In this document: one piece after another, positions 1 through 5,807 of the stretch
Layout: each line of letters starts with the position of its first letter
Numbering within the stretch: the first letter of the stretch is position 1
NCBI GenBank assembly: GCA_947624315.1
Contig: CANQJU010000034.1
Span: 1-8,967 of the forward strand
DNA length: 8,967 bases
Origin: an uncultured Bacilli bacterium
GTDB lineage: Bacteria; Bacillota_I; Bacilli_A; ML615J-28; CAG-698
Reading direction: 5' to 3'
Notes under the pieces: generated by a model
What the model saw: only the letters and a program-made list of their open reading frames with translations
The model's database searches: none
What the model was told of the DNA's origin: nothing
Position numbers and translations under genes: made by a program

Positions 1-1441
1 CATTATATAAAGCTTCCTTAGCATTTTTATCTAAATGATTGGTTGGTTCATCAAGCACTAATAAATTTGATGTCTCTAAACTTAATTTAGCAAAACGAAC
101 CCTTGTAAGTTCACCACCACTTAAAGCTTCTAGTTTCTTTAAAGCTAGTTCCCCAACAATCCCATATATACCCAATAAATCTCTAATCTTTTTATCTTCC
201 ATTAAAGGATAACTTTCTTTAATGTAATCAATAGCAGATATTTTTAAATCACCTTGATATTCTTGAGAGAAATAAACTATTTTGTTATAAAAAGGTATTT
301 TATAAGTTCCTTTTAAAGGAGGAATAATTCCTAAAATGGTTTTAATAAAAGTACTTTTACCAATTCCATTTTTACCAGTTATAACAATTTTCTCCCCAAA
401 ATATATTTTTATATTTATCGCATCTAACAATGGTCTATCATATCCAATGACCAAATTTTTAGTAACAACAGCTTCACTATTAAAACTATTAGAAAAAGGA
501 AAATTAAATTTGACTTTCTTAATAGTTGTAGGTTTTTCTAAAACCACAAGCTTGTCCAAAACTTTTTGACGACTTTGAGCTCTTTTTGTTGTTGTGGCTC
601 GAGAAATATTTTTATCAATAAATTCTTGAGTTTTTTTAATAAATTTTTGTTGAGCAACATAATTAGCTTGATATTGCTTATCATTTAATTCCTTTTGTTT
701 AAGATAATCATCATAATTACCTTTATATCTAACCAAAGTTTTGTTTTCAATTGCACATATTACATTACAAACTTGATTTAGAAAATTTTGATCATGACTC
801 ACAACAATAAATTCATGTTTATATCCTATTAAAAACTTAGCCAACCAATCAATATGTTGAACATCTAAAAAGTTAGTTGGTTCATCTAATAATAAAACAT
901 TTTTTTCTTCTAAAAGCATTTTGGCTAAAAATATTTTAGCCCTTTGTCCGCCACTTAAATTTTTCAAAATCCAAGAATCATCATAGTTTATTCCTAAACC
1001 ATTAATAACATTAGATATTTTGGACTTTATCATATAAAAATCATTTTCTTCTAATTCATTTTGTATGCGATAAGCTTTATCTAAAATCTTATCATATTGG
1101 CTACTATCAACACTTTCTAATGATTTATACAAATCATTCATTTCCTTTTCTTTTTTATATAAATCATCATATACTTGATACAAATATTCATGAATAGTAA
1201 CATCATCATAAATCTTTAAGTGTTGGTCTAAATATGAAAAACTATCTTCCTTTTCCCAAATGACTTTTCCTTCATCAGGAATAAGGCGATGAGCTAATAA
1301 GTTAAGTAGTGTTGATTTCCCACAGCCGTTAACTCCTACAAGTCCCATGTGGTCTTTAGGCAATAATCTCATATTTATGTTTTTTAATAATACTTCGCCA
1401 CGATAACCAAAACTTAAATTTTCAACATCCAATATACTCAT
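1..1441 (-). CDS. ABC-F family ATPase, 3'-truncated by window edge
   Basis: The first 480 codons are visible from ATG at 1441; the C-terminus is off the left edge. It is a soluble duplicated ATP-binding cassette protein with no membrane segment, the ABC-F type that acts on ribosomes (translation factors or antibiotic-resistance proteins). The first cassette has Walker A GVNGCGKST (about 36-44), signature LSGGQ (162-166), Walker B/D-loop LLLDEPTNFLD (183-193) and switch His in SHD (215-217). A linker rich in Lys, Arg and Gln (about 245-305, with RATTTKRAQSRQK) follows. The second cassette has Walker A GKNGIGKST (356-364), LSGGE (440-444) and LVLDEPTNHLD (461-471). The second switch His and probably a few tens of residues are missing. 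The start has GTGAG nine bases upstream and a short leader behind a likely promoter. It follows the acetyltransferase gene after about 70 bases with no terminator, so read-through is also possible. The ABC-F class is certain; the subfamily and role (housekeeping or resistance) are not. Confidence 0.93.
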   Translation of the reverse strand, partial: MSILDVENLSFGYRGEVLLKNINMRLLPKDHMGLVGVNGCGKSTLLNLLAHRLIPDEGKVIWEKEDSFSYLDQHLKIYDDVTIHEYLYQVYDDLYKKEKEMNDLYKSLESVDSSQYDKILDKAYRIQNELEENDFYMIKSKISNVINGLGINYDDSWILKNLSGGQRAKIFLAKMLLEEKNVLLLDEPTNFLDVQHIDWLAKFLIGYKHEFIVVSHDQNFLNQVCNVICAIENKTLVRYKGNYDDYLKQKELNDKQYQANYVAQQKFIKKTQEFIDKNISRATTTKRAQSRQKVLDKLVVLEKPTTIKKVKFNFPFSNSFNSEAVVTKNLVIGYDRPLLDAINIKIYFGEKIVITGKNGIGKSTFIKTILGIIPPLKGTYKIPFYNKIVYFSQEYQGDLKISAIDYIKESYPLMEDKKIRDLLGIYGIVGELALKKLEALSGGELTRVRFAKLSLETSNLLVLDEPTNHLDKNAKEALYN

Positions 1442-1465
1442 AATAATAATCTCACACAGTAAAGT

Positions 1466-1494
1466 ATTTTAACATAAAATTGTTTTAAATACAA
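1466..1494 (-). promoter_or_regulatory. Probable sigma-A type promoter of the left ABC-F gene
   Basis: On the minus strand a -35 box TTGTAT (1494-1489) is separated by 17 bases from a -10 box TAAAAT (1471-1466). Initiation would fall near 1459, giving a leader of about 18 bases that still holds the GTGAG ribosome-binding site. A perfect 10-bp palindrome, ACAATATTGT (1491-1500), overlaps the -35 box and might be an operator, though such palindromes arise easily in A+T-rich DNA. The short leader leaves no room for the upstream-peptide attenuator seen before some resistance ABC-F genes. Confidence 0.45.
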
Positions 1495-1510
1495 TATTGT
1501 TATATCGCTT

Positions 1511-1972
1511 TCACTTTAATTTTTTACTAAATAAATAATAAATAATTTCCCCATCATCCCAAGGTGTTGGTATTTTCCCCATATTCTTATAACCGAAGCT
1601 TTCATACATTTTAAAAGCAAAGGGATGATCCTTGTGCACCATAAATTCAATTCCCTCATATCCTCTTTTTAAAACAACTTTTTCCATTTCTTGAAAAATG
1701 AATTTACCATATCCTTTATGTCTTTCACTTTCTTTAACCATAAAGCGTGATAAAGATAAATAATTATCATTAGTGATTCCTGTTTCTAAACATATTGAAC
1801 CAACAATCTCTCCACCACAATCTAAAACATATAATCCCCCTTCTTCAAATGATTCATAAAAGTTGTCATATATAGGATATCCTTCATCCCATAAAGGATA
1901 TGTCTTTTTAACATCTTCACACATTTTATATACAGTATCAATTTCCATTTCTAAAGCTTTTCGTAATTTCAT
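1511..1972 (-). CDS. GNAT family N-acetyltransferase
   Basis: This is a 153-residue protein of normal length for a single-domain GNAT enzyme, which transfers an acetyl group from acetyl-CoA to an amine; the substrate cannot be told. The visible fold marks are a beta strand with LSRFMV (74-79), the acetyl-CoA pyrophosphate loop RHKGYG (84-89, the R/QxxGxG motif), and the late FKMYESFGYKNMG segment (120-132), where GNATs carry the YExxGF-type motif. The start codon overlaps the stop of the upstream ABC-F gene by one base (TAATG), and AAGGA lies nine bases upstream inside the end of that gene, so translation is probably coupled. It is the last gene of the queT operon. It ends in TGA, which supports the standard code. 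Some GNATs modify ribosomal proteins or antibiotics, but nothing here identifies such a target. Confidence 0.92.
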   Translation of the reverse strand: MKLRKALEMEIDTVYKMCEDVKKTYPLWDEGYPIYDNFYESFEEGGLYVLDCGGEIVGSICLETGITNDNYLSLSRFMVKESERHKGYGKFIFQEMEKVVLKRGYEGIEFMVHKDHPFAFKMYESFGYKNMGKIPTPWDDGEIIYYLFSKKLK

Positions 1973-3717
1973 TATTTCTTTTCCTTACTCATTTTATCTT
2001 TTTCATCTAAATATTCCCAACGTTCAAATTTAATCTCTAACTCTTTTTCTAATTCTTCTTTTTCTTTATATAATCTTTGAATAATTTGATAGTTAGTAAT
2101 ATTATCATCTATTTCTTTTTGCTTATCAAGAATTTTATTTTGAAGTTCATCTATTTCCTTTTCAATAGTTTCAAACTCTTTTTGCTCTAAATAGTTTAAT
2201 TTAATTTTCTTTTCTTTTTCTTTCGGTTTAACGACTTTAACAACTTCTTGACTTTCATCAATTCGTTTTTCTAAATAATCGCTATAACCACCATTATAAG
2301 GTTTCCAAACCAAAGAAGAATCTAAAACTAAAACCCTATTAACAATTCGATCTAAAAAGTAGCGATCATGACTAACAACAATTACTGCTCCTTGAAAATC
2401 ATTTAAATAGCTTTCTAGAATAGTTAATGTGGTAATATCTAGGTCATTTGTAGGTTCATCAAGCAGTAAGATATTAGGAGATTTCATTAATACTCCCAAA
2501 AGAGACAATCTTCTTTTCTCCCCACCAGATAATTTAGAGATGGGAATATATGGTTCTAAAAATAAAAAATTCTCTAACATTTGACTAGCGCTGATTAATC
2601 CTTCTTTAGTTTTTACAACTTCAGCAATATCTCTTATATAATCTATTATTCTTTTACTATTATCTAATTCTTCATTGTTTTGAGAAAAATAACCAATCTT
2701 TACTGTTTGGCCAATAATTACTTCTCCACTACTAGGTGCTTCAAGTCCCGCCATGATTTTCAATAAGCTTGTTTTTCCTCTACCATTTTTAGCAATCAAA
2801 CCAATTCGCGCATCTTTATCAACATTAATGGAAAAATCTTTAAACAACAAAGTATCATAACTTTTGCTTACATTTATTAGTTCAATAGTTTTATTTCCTA
2901 ATCGGCTTTCAATACTATCAATAACTAATTTCTTCTCAACTGTTTTTTCCCTATTTTGAAGCTCATTAAATCTCTCTACTCTTTGTTTTTCCTTAGTAGC
3001 TCGAGCTCGAGCTCCTCTTTTAATCCATTCATATTCTTTTCTTAAAAATGTTTGAATCTTTTTTTCTTGATTTAATAAACTCTCTTCTCTTAAAGCTTTT
3101 AACTCTAAATATTTTGAATAATTAGCATCATACTCATATATTTTCCCTTTATCGAGTTCAATTATTTTCCCAACAACTCTTTCTAAGAAATATCTATCAT
3201 GAGTAATCATAACTAAAGTTTTAGCGTATTTTATTAAATATTTTTCTAACCATTCAATCATATCACTATCTAAATGGTTAGTTGGTTCATCTAACATTAA
3301 AATATCAGATGGCTTAACTAAAGCACACGCTAATGCAACTTTACGTTTTTCGCCACCTGATAAAGTTTTAATTTTTTTATTTAAATCAAACAATTCCAAT
3401 TTAGTGAGAATGGCTTTAGCGTTATGTTCTTCGATGTCATCAGCTTGGCTATTTTTTAAAACTTCATCAAGAATATTATTTTCTTCATCAAGTTCAAGAT
3501 TTTGGGGAAGATAACTAATCTTTATCTTGCCTATATGTTGTACTTCACCCTTATCAGCTTCTAAACGTCCAGCCAATATTTTTAAAAAAGTGCTCTTTCC
3601 ACAGCCATTAAGACCAATAATACCGATTTTTTGACGCTCTTCAATATTTAAAGAAACATCATCGAGCAACTTCTTTTCTCCATAACTTTTCTGAATACCA
3701 TCAACGATCATTAACAT
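1972..3717 (-). CDS. ABC-F ATPase, YfmR/Uup-like, with C-terminal coiled coil
   Basis: This 581-residue soluble protein has two ABC cassettes. Cassette 1: Walker A GLNGCGKST (35-43), LSGGE (119-123), MLDEPTNHLD (141-150), switch His 173. The inter-cassette linker (about 205-265) contains RGARARATK (234-242), a pattern typical of Uup-type ABC-F proteins. Cassette 2: Walker A AKNGRGKTS (309-317), LSGGE (396-400), LLLDEPTNDLD (417-427), switch His 450. A Lys/Glu-rich tail (about 495-581) is predicted to form a coiled coil, as in Uup and YfmR. The family binds the ribosomal E site; Bacillus YfmR is known to help resolve stalled translation, and Uup is linked to DNA repair and translation. The first Gly of Walker A in cassette 2 is Ala. 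The start is ambiguous: GGTGA lies 4 bases before ATG at 3717 and 10 before ATG at 3711, so the protein may start at Met3. It lies 22 bases after queT and overlaps the next gene by one base. Confidence 0.95.
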   Translation of the reverse strand: MLMIVDGIQKSYGEKKLLDDVSLNIEERQKIGIIGLNGCGKSTFLKILAGRLEADKGEVQHIGKIKISYLPQNLELDEENNILDEVLKNSQADDIEEHNAKAILTKLELFDLNKKIKTLSGGEKRKVALACALVKPSDILMLDEPTNHLDSDMIEWLEKYLIKYAKTLVMITHDRYFLERVVGKIIELDKGKIYEYDANYSKYLELKALREESLLNQEKKIQTFLRKEYEWIKRGARARATKEKQRVERFNELQNREKTVEKKLVIDSIESRLGNKTIELINVSKSYDTLLFKDFSINVDKDARIGLIAKNGRGKTSLLKIMAGLEAPSSGEVIIGQTVKIGYFSQNNEELDNSKRIIDYIRDIAEVVKTKEGLISASQMLENFLFLEPYIPISKLSGGEKRRLSLLGVLMKSPNILLLDEPTNDLDITTLTILESYLNDFQGAVIVVSHDRYFLDRIVNRVLVLDSSLVWKPYNGGYSDYLEKRIDESQEVVKVVKPKEKEKKIKLNYLEQKEFETIEKEIDELQNKILDKQKEIDDNITNYQIIQRLYKEKEELEKELEIKFERWEYLDEKDKMSKEKK

Positions 3718-3739
3718 GTTATCACCATCTATAATTTAT

Positions 3740-4246
3740 CTATTCATCATTTTCTTTTTTTAGATTAGGAATATTTTGATTAGCTTTTATTAATTCTAAG
3801 AATTTTTCATTTTTGCTTAGAAAATAGAAAACAATTGATCCCACCAATAACACACAAGCTTCTCCAATTGCAACAGAAACCGCAGAAGGGATAAATGGTA
3901 ATTCTAATACAAAATATAACTCTGCCCCCACAATCACTCCATTAAATAAAACAGGATAAATAGCACTCACAAAAATGTTTTTCGATATCATTACTAATAG
4001 AACACTAAAAACAGTTGCAGTTGTTCCAAAGACAACATCAACAATTCCCATAGGACTAAAGATATTGGCGATTAAACATCCGACTATTAAGGAAATACTA
4101 TAATCCTTTCTAAAAAAACATAGCAGTACAAGTATCTCTGCTACTCTAAATTGAATATCACCATAGGCAATAAAACCTAAGGCTAAAGTTAAGGCTACAT
4201 ACAAACTAGCCACAATTGCTAATCTAGCAACGTCTTTCACTTTCAT
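3740..4246 (-). CDS. queT: QueT family queuosine-precursor transporter (ECF substrate-binding subunit)
   Basis: This 168-residue, very hydrophobic protein has about five or six membrane segments (near 8-26, 36-45, 50-64, 68-88, 92-112, 124-144) and a charged C-terminal tail. It matches the QueT family pattern: IQFRVAE (31-37), GCLIANIFSP (56-65), DVVFGTTAT (70-78), FNGVIVGAELY (101-111) and AIGE (126-129). Members are substrate-binding subunits thought to import queuosine precursors (preQ0, preQ1 or queuine) with a shared energising module of two ATPases and a transmembrane protein, none of which is encoded here. The precursor feeds modification of the wobble base of tRNAs with GUN anticodons. 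The assignment is strongly supported by the preQ1 riboswitch directly upstream. AAGGAG lies seven bases before the start and is the switched element. It is the first gene of an operon with the ABC-F and GNAT genes. Confidence 0.92.
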   Translation of the reverse strand: MKVKDVARLAIVASLYVALTLALGFIAYGDIQFRVAEILVLLCFFRKDYSISLIVGCLIANIFSPMGIVDVVFGTTATVFSVLLVMISKNIFVSAIYPVLFNGVIVGAELYFVLELPFIPSAVSVAIGEACVLLVGSIVFYFLSKNEKFLELIKANQNIPNLKKENDE

Positions 4247-4253
4247 AATAAAT

Positions 4254-4298
4254 CTCCTTGTTTTTTATATTTAAGATGGTTAGGCAAGGAACATCTTA
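4254..4298 (-). promoter_or_regulatory. preQ1-I riboswitch, translational type, upstream of queT
   Basis: In RNA sense, stem P1 is UAAGAUG (4298-4292) paired perfectly with CAUCUUA (4278-4272) around the 13-base loop UUCCUUGCCUAAC (4291-4279). An A-rich linker follows (AAAUAUAAAAAA region), then CAAGG (4260-4256). The loop's CCUUG (4289-4285) is fully complementary to that CAAGG, forming the H-type pseudoknot of the preQ1-I class. The loop resembles the Bacillus subtilis aptamer loop (UUC, GC, UA and AC in order), and the tail AAAACAAGG resembles the Thermoanaerobacter one. CAAGG overlaps the ribosome-binding site AAGGAG (4259-4254), seven bases before the queT start. Ligand binding should therefore hide the site and lower QueT synthesis. 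There is no terminator hairpin, so control is translational. Confidence 0.88.
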
Positions 4299-4304
4299 TG
4301 ATTT

Positions 4305-4333
4305 ATTATATCATTTTTCCATTTGTTTTGCAA
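4305..4333 (-). promoter_or_regulatory. Promoter of the queT operon
   Basis: The -35 box is TTGCAA (4333-4328), then 17 bases, then a perfect TATAAT (4310-4305). Initiation is expected near 4298, which is the first base of the riboswitch P1 stem; this agreement supports both calls. The -35 box lies only two bases past the T-tract of the terminator of the upstream gene, so the two transcription units are packed back to back. Confidence 0.8.
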
Positions 4334-4335
4334 TT

Positions 4336-4360
4336 AAAAAAGTAGCTTATATAAAGCTAC
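4336..4360 (-). terminator. Rho-independent terminator of the LURP-one-related gene
   Basis: Directly after the stop codon, the minus strand carries a 7-bp perfect stem GTAGCTT/AAGCTAC with a 5-base loop TATAT, then TTTTTT (4341-4336). The abrupt stem plus T-run is a typical intrinsic terminator and separates the LURP-one-related gene from the queT operon. Confidence 0.85.
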
Positions 4361-4861
4361 CTAATCAATTAATCCTTTTGAATTATAAAGACAATTATCA
4401 ATCATAATAACTAATGCCAAATAAAACTCAATGTTTTCTTTTTCATCATTAAATATAGTTACCTCATATGCATCTCCAAAAGGCATTACAACTTTAGTAA
4501 TTTTTACTTTTGGTTCTTCATTAAACATAATATTAATATTGCGACTATATAAATCACCATCAATTTTAAAATCACCAAATTTGCTACGAACACTAAATCT
4601 ATGTTTAAAGAAAGCTAATCTTTTCTTTATACTAGCTATTTTTTCTCTTTTCCTTTTTAAAACATATTTAGGTAAAATTCTTAATAGTTTCTTTTTTATC
4701 GTATAAATTAATTCATCATCGATATTTCTAAAAATTTTTACCTTTACAGCTATACTAATTATCTTTTCTTTGGCATAATAAACTTCATTTTCATTTTCAT
4801 CATAGATATGATATTCATCACCGAAGGATATAAATTTTTGAAGTATGTAAAATTTTTGCAT
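4361..4861 (-). CDS. LURP-one-related (LOR, YxjI-like) family protein
   Basis: This 166-residue protein matches the LURP-one-related/YxjI fold family, a small beta-barrel related to Tubby and scramblase domains whose bacterial function is unknown. The pattern seen is FISFGDEYHIYDENENEVYY (10-29), then a second strand pair ending in KKLLRILPKY (57-66), SIKKRLAFFKHRF (77-89), DFKIDGDLYSRNI (97-109), PFGDAYEVTI (127-136) and a hydrophobic C-terminal helix LALVIMIDNCLY (148-159), the hydrophobic core helix of the fold. It is rich in Lys and has no signal peptide. AAGGA lies six bases before the start. It is a single-gene unit between an upstream hairpin and its own terminator, so its neighbours say little about its job. 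No convincing promoter could be chosen in the extremely A+T-rich upstream spacer. The family call is firm; no function can be stated. Confidence 0.85.
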   Translation of the reverse strand: MQKFYILQKFISFGDEYHIYDENENEVYYAKEKIISIAVKVKIFRNIDDELIYTIKKKLLRILPKYVLKRKREKIASIKKRLAFFKHRFSVRSKFGDFKIDGDLYSRNINIMFNEEPKVKITKVVMPFGDAYEVTIFNDEKENIEFYLALVIMIDNCLYNSKGLID

Positions 4862-5001
4862 ATTTTTTCCTTAATTTTTAATATTTTTTTAATAAAATTT
4901 TAAATATTATTAAATGATTATTTCCTATTTTAATATTTATTTTATTAATATTTTCATTATTATTTTTTATATTTTTATAAATAATATACATATTTTTATT
5001 T
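4862..5001. other. Extreme A+T spacer upstream of the LURP-one-related gene
   Basis: From 4871 to 5001 only 5 of 131 bases are G or C, far below even this A+T-rich surrounding. It holds the ribosome-binding site of the gene at 4861 and several AATATT repeats. The promoter of that gene must lie here or in the hairpin upstream, but many near-equal TAAAAT/TAATAT boxes and no clear -35 box make any single choice arbitrary. No open reading frame of note is seen. Confidence 0.6.
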
Positions 5002-5041
5002 AAAAAGTGAACCACTTCCTAAGGAAAAAGATTCACTTTTT
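5002..5041 (-). terminator. Symmetric hairpin, likely terminator after the TetR gene
   Basis: A 10-bp perfect stem AAAAAGTGAA (5002-5011) pairs with TTCACTTTTT (5032-5041). Inside the 20-base loop a second small stem, TTCC/GGAA around TAA (5016-5026), can form. Both ends give a T-run in either direction, so it could work bidirectionally, but only the minus-strand TetR gene, 46 bases upstream, needs it here. Confidence 0.72.
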
Positions 5042-5087
5042 ATTTTGTCTATAGATTTTTTGATAAACGTATTAGATGTTTCTTATA

Positions 5088-5684
5088 TTAATGAAAGCCA
5101 CCTTTTACGAAATCGATACAGCTGTTATAATAATCTTTAATTTCGTTTTCATCTGCTTGTTTAGTTAAGTATCTTTGAATACACATATTTCCAATCATTT
5201 TTATAACGTTCATAAAGCTTGTGAAATTCTTTTTCTTTTGAACTTCAACTGGGAAATAAGCTAAATCAACTTGATTTTGTTTTTCAATTACCTCAGGGAT
5301 AATTCTTTCAGTTTTATCAGAATTTTGATTAAATAATGTGGCAAATGCATTAATCTTAAATTGTCTGTTTTCTTCACTTGATAACTTATCAATTTCATTA
5401 GAAAACTTAATCTTTAAGGCTTCATAAATGTCATTATTTGTTTCTTCTAAATATTTTTCGAACTTCTTTTTATCAATTCCATACATATATTCTAAAACAT
5501 AAACGAACAAATCATTTACATCATAGAAATATTGATAAAAACTTCCACGAGGAATTTCAGCGTCTTTTACTATATTGGCTATTACTGCTTTTTCAAGTGG
5601 AACGCGTGAAAACTCCTTTTTAGCAGCTCTTAGAATTCTTAGTCTCTTATCCTTAGGTAAATTTAAAAATGTTCTTGTTGGCAT
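5088..5684 (-). CDS. TetR/AcrR family transcriptional regulator
   Basis: This 198-residue protein has the normal length and layout of a TetR-type repressor. The N-terminal DNA-binding domain shows KRLRILRAAKKEFS (13-26), then the helix-turn-helix VIANIVKDAEIPRGSFYQYF (34-53), with the family's usual GSFYQYF recognition helix, then DVNDLF. The C-terminal ligand-binding and dimerisation half (about 60-198) is variable, as usual, and names no ligand. GGAGG lies seven bases before the start. It has its own consensus promoter with a palindrome over the -10 box, so it probably represses itself. No transporter or efflux gene is beside it; the nearest genes are the chaperonin upstream, on the same strand, and the LURP-one-related gene downstream. 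Its other targets cannot be told from this window. Confidence 0.95.
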   Translation of the reverse strand: MPTRTFLNLPKDKRLRILRAAKKEFSRVPLEKAVIANIVKDAEIPRGSFYQYFYDVNDLFVYVLEYMYGIDKKKFEKYLEETNNDIYEALKIKFSNEIDKLSSEENRQFKINAFATLFNQNSDKTERIIPEVIEKQNQVDLAYFPVEVQKKKNFTSFMNVIKMIGNMCIQRYLTKQADENEIKDYYNSCIDFVKGGFH

Positions 5685-5721
5685 ATTCTAACCTCCATTC
5701 ATTTAAAATCTGTCACATAAA

Positions 5722-5751
5722 GATAATTTATATATCTATATATATATTATC
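5722..5751. promoter_or_regulatory. Candidate TetR operator, imperfect 30-bp palindrome
   Basis: The two 15-base halves match as an inverted repeat at 13 of 15 positions, with ends GATAAT and ATTATC and a TA-alternating middle. It covers the -10 box and the expected start point of the TetR promoter, the classic place for TetR self-repression. Alternating TA makes symmetry easy by chance, but the matching GATAAT/ATTATC ends go beyond that. Confidence 0.55.
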
Positions 5752-5772
5752 ATTTTTTTTATTTTTTGTCAA
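5744..5772 (-). promoter_or_regulatory. Consensus promoter of the TetR gene
   Basis: A perfect -35 TTGACA (5772-5767), a 17-base spacer and the -10 box TAATAT (5749-5744) form the best promoter in the window. Initiation would be near 5737, giving a leader of about 50 bases. Upstream of the -35 box are helix-phased A-tracts that could act as an UP element. The -10 box lies within the palindrome proposed as the operator. Confidence 0.85.
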
Positions 5773-5781
5773 GTATAAATA

Positions 5782-5807
5782 AATTTTTTTGAATTTTTTT
5801 GAATTTT
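5782..5807. repeat. Tandem 10-bp A-tract repeat
   Basis: The unit AATTTTTTTG occurs at 5782-5791 and 5792-5801, with a partial third copy AATTTT at 5802-5807. The 10-base period equals about one helical turn, so the A-tracts are in phase and should bend the DNA. It sits just upstream of the TetR -35 box and runs into the stop codon of the chaperonin gene. Confidence 0.7.

Noticed and set aside
336..569. Plus-strand open frame of 77 codons
   Set aside because: It lies opposite the second cassette of the left ABC-F gene, whose motifs prove the minus-strand reading; it is low in complexity and has no recognisable features.
1442..1510. Antibiotic-sensing leader peptide before the left ABC-F gene
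   Set aside because: The predicted leader is only about 18 bases and contains neither a short reading frame nor a terminator/antiterminator pair.
2998..3014. GAGCTCGAGCTC-type palindrome
   Set aside because: It lies inside the ABC-F linker and is explained by codons for the Arg/Ala run RGARARA, a conserved protein feature.
4431..4706. Plus-strand open frame of 91 codons
   Set aside because: It is antisense to the LURP-one-related gene and rich in Ser, Leu and Phe, as expected from the complement of a Lys-rich coding sequence.
5438..5623. Plus-strand open frame of 61 codons
   Set aside because: It is antisense to the helix-turn-helix part of the TetR gene and has no ribosome-binding site or family resemblance.
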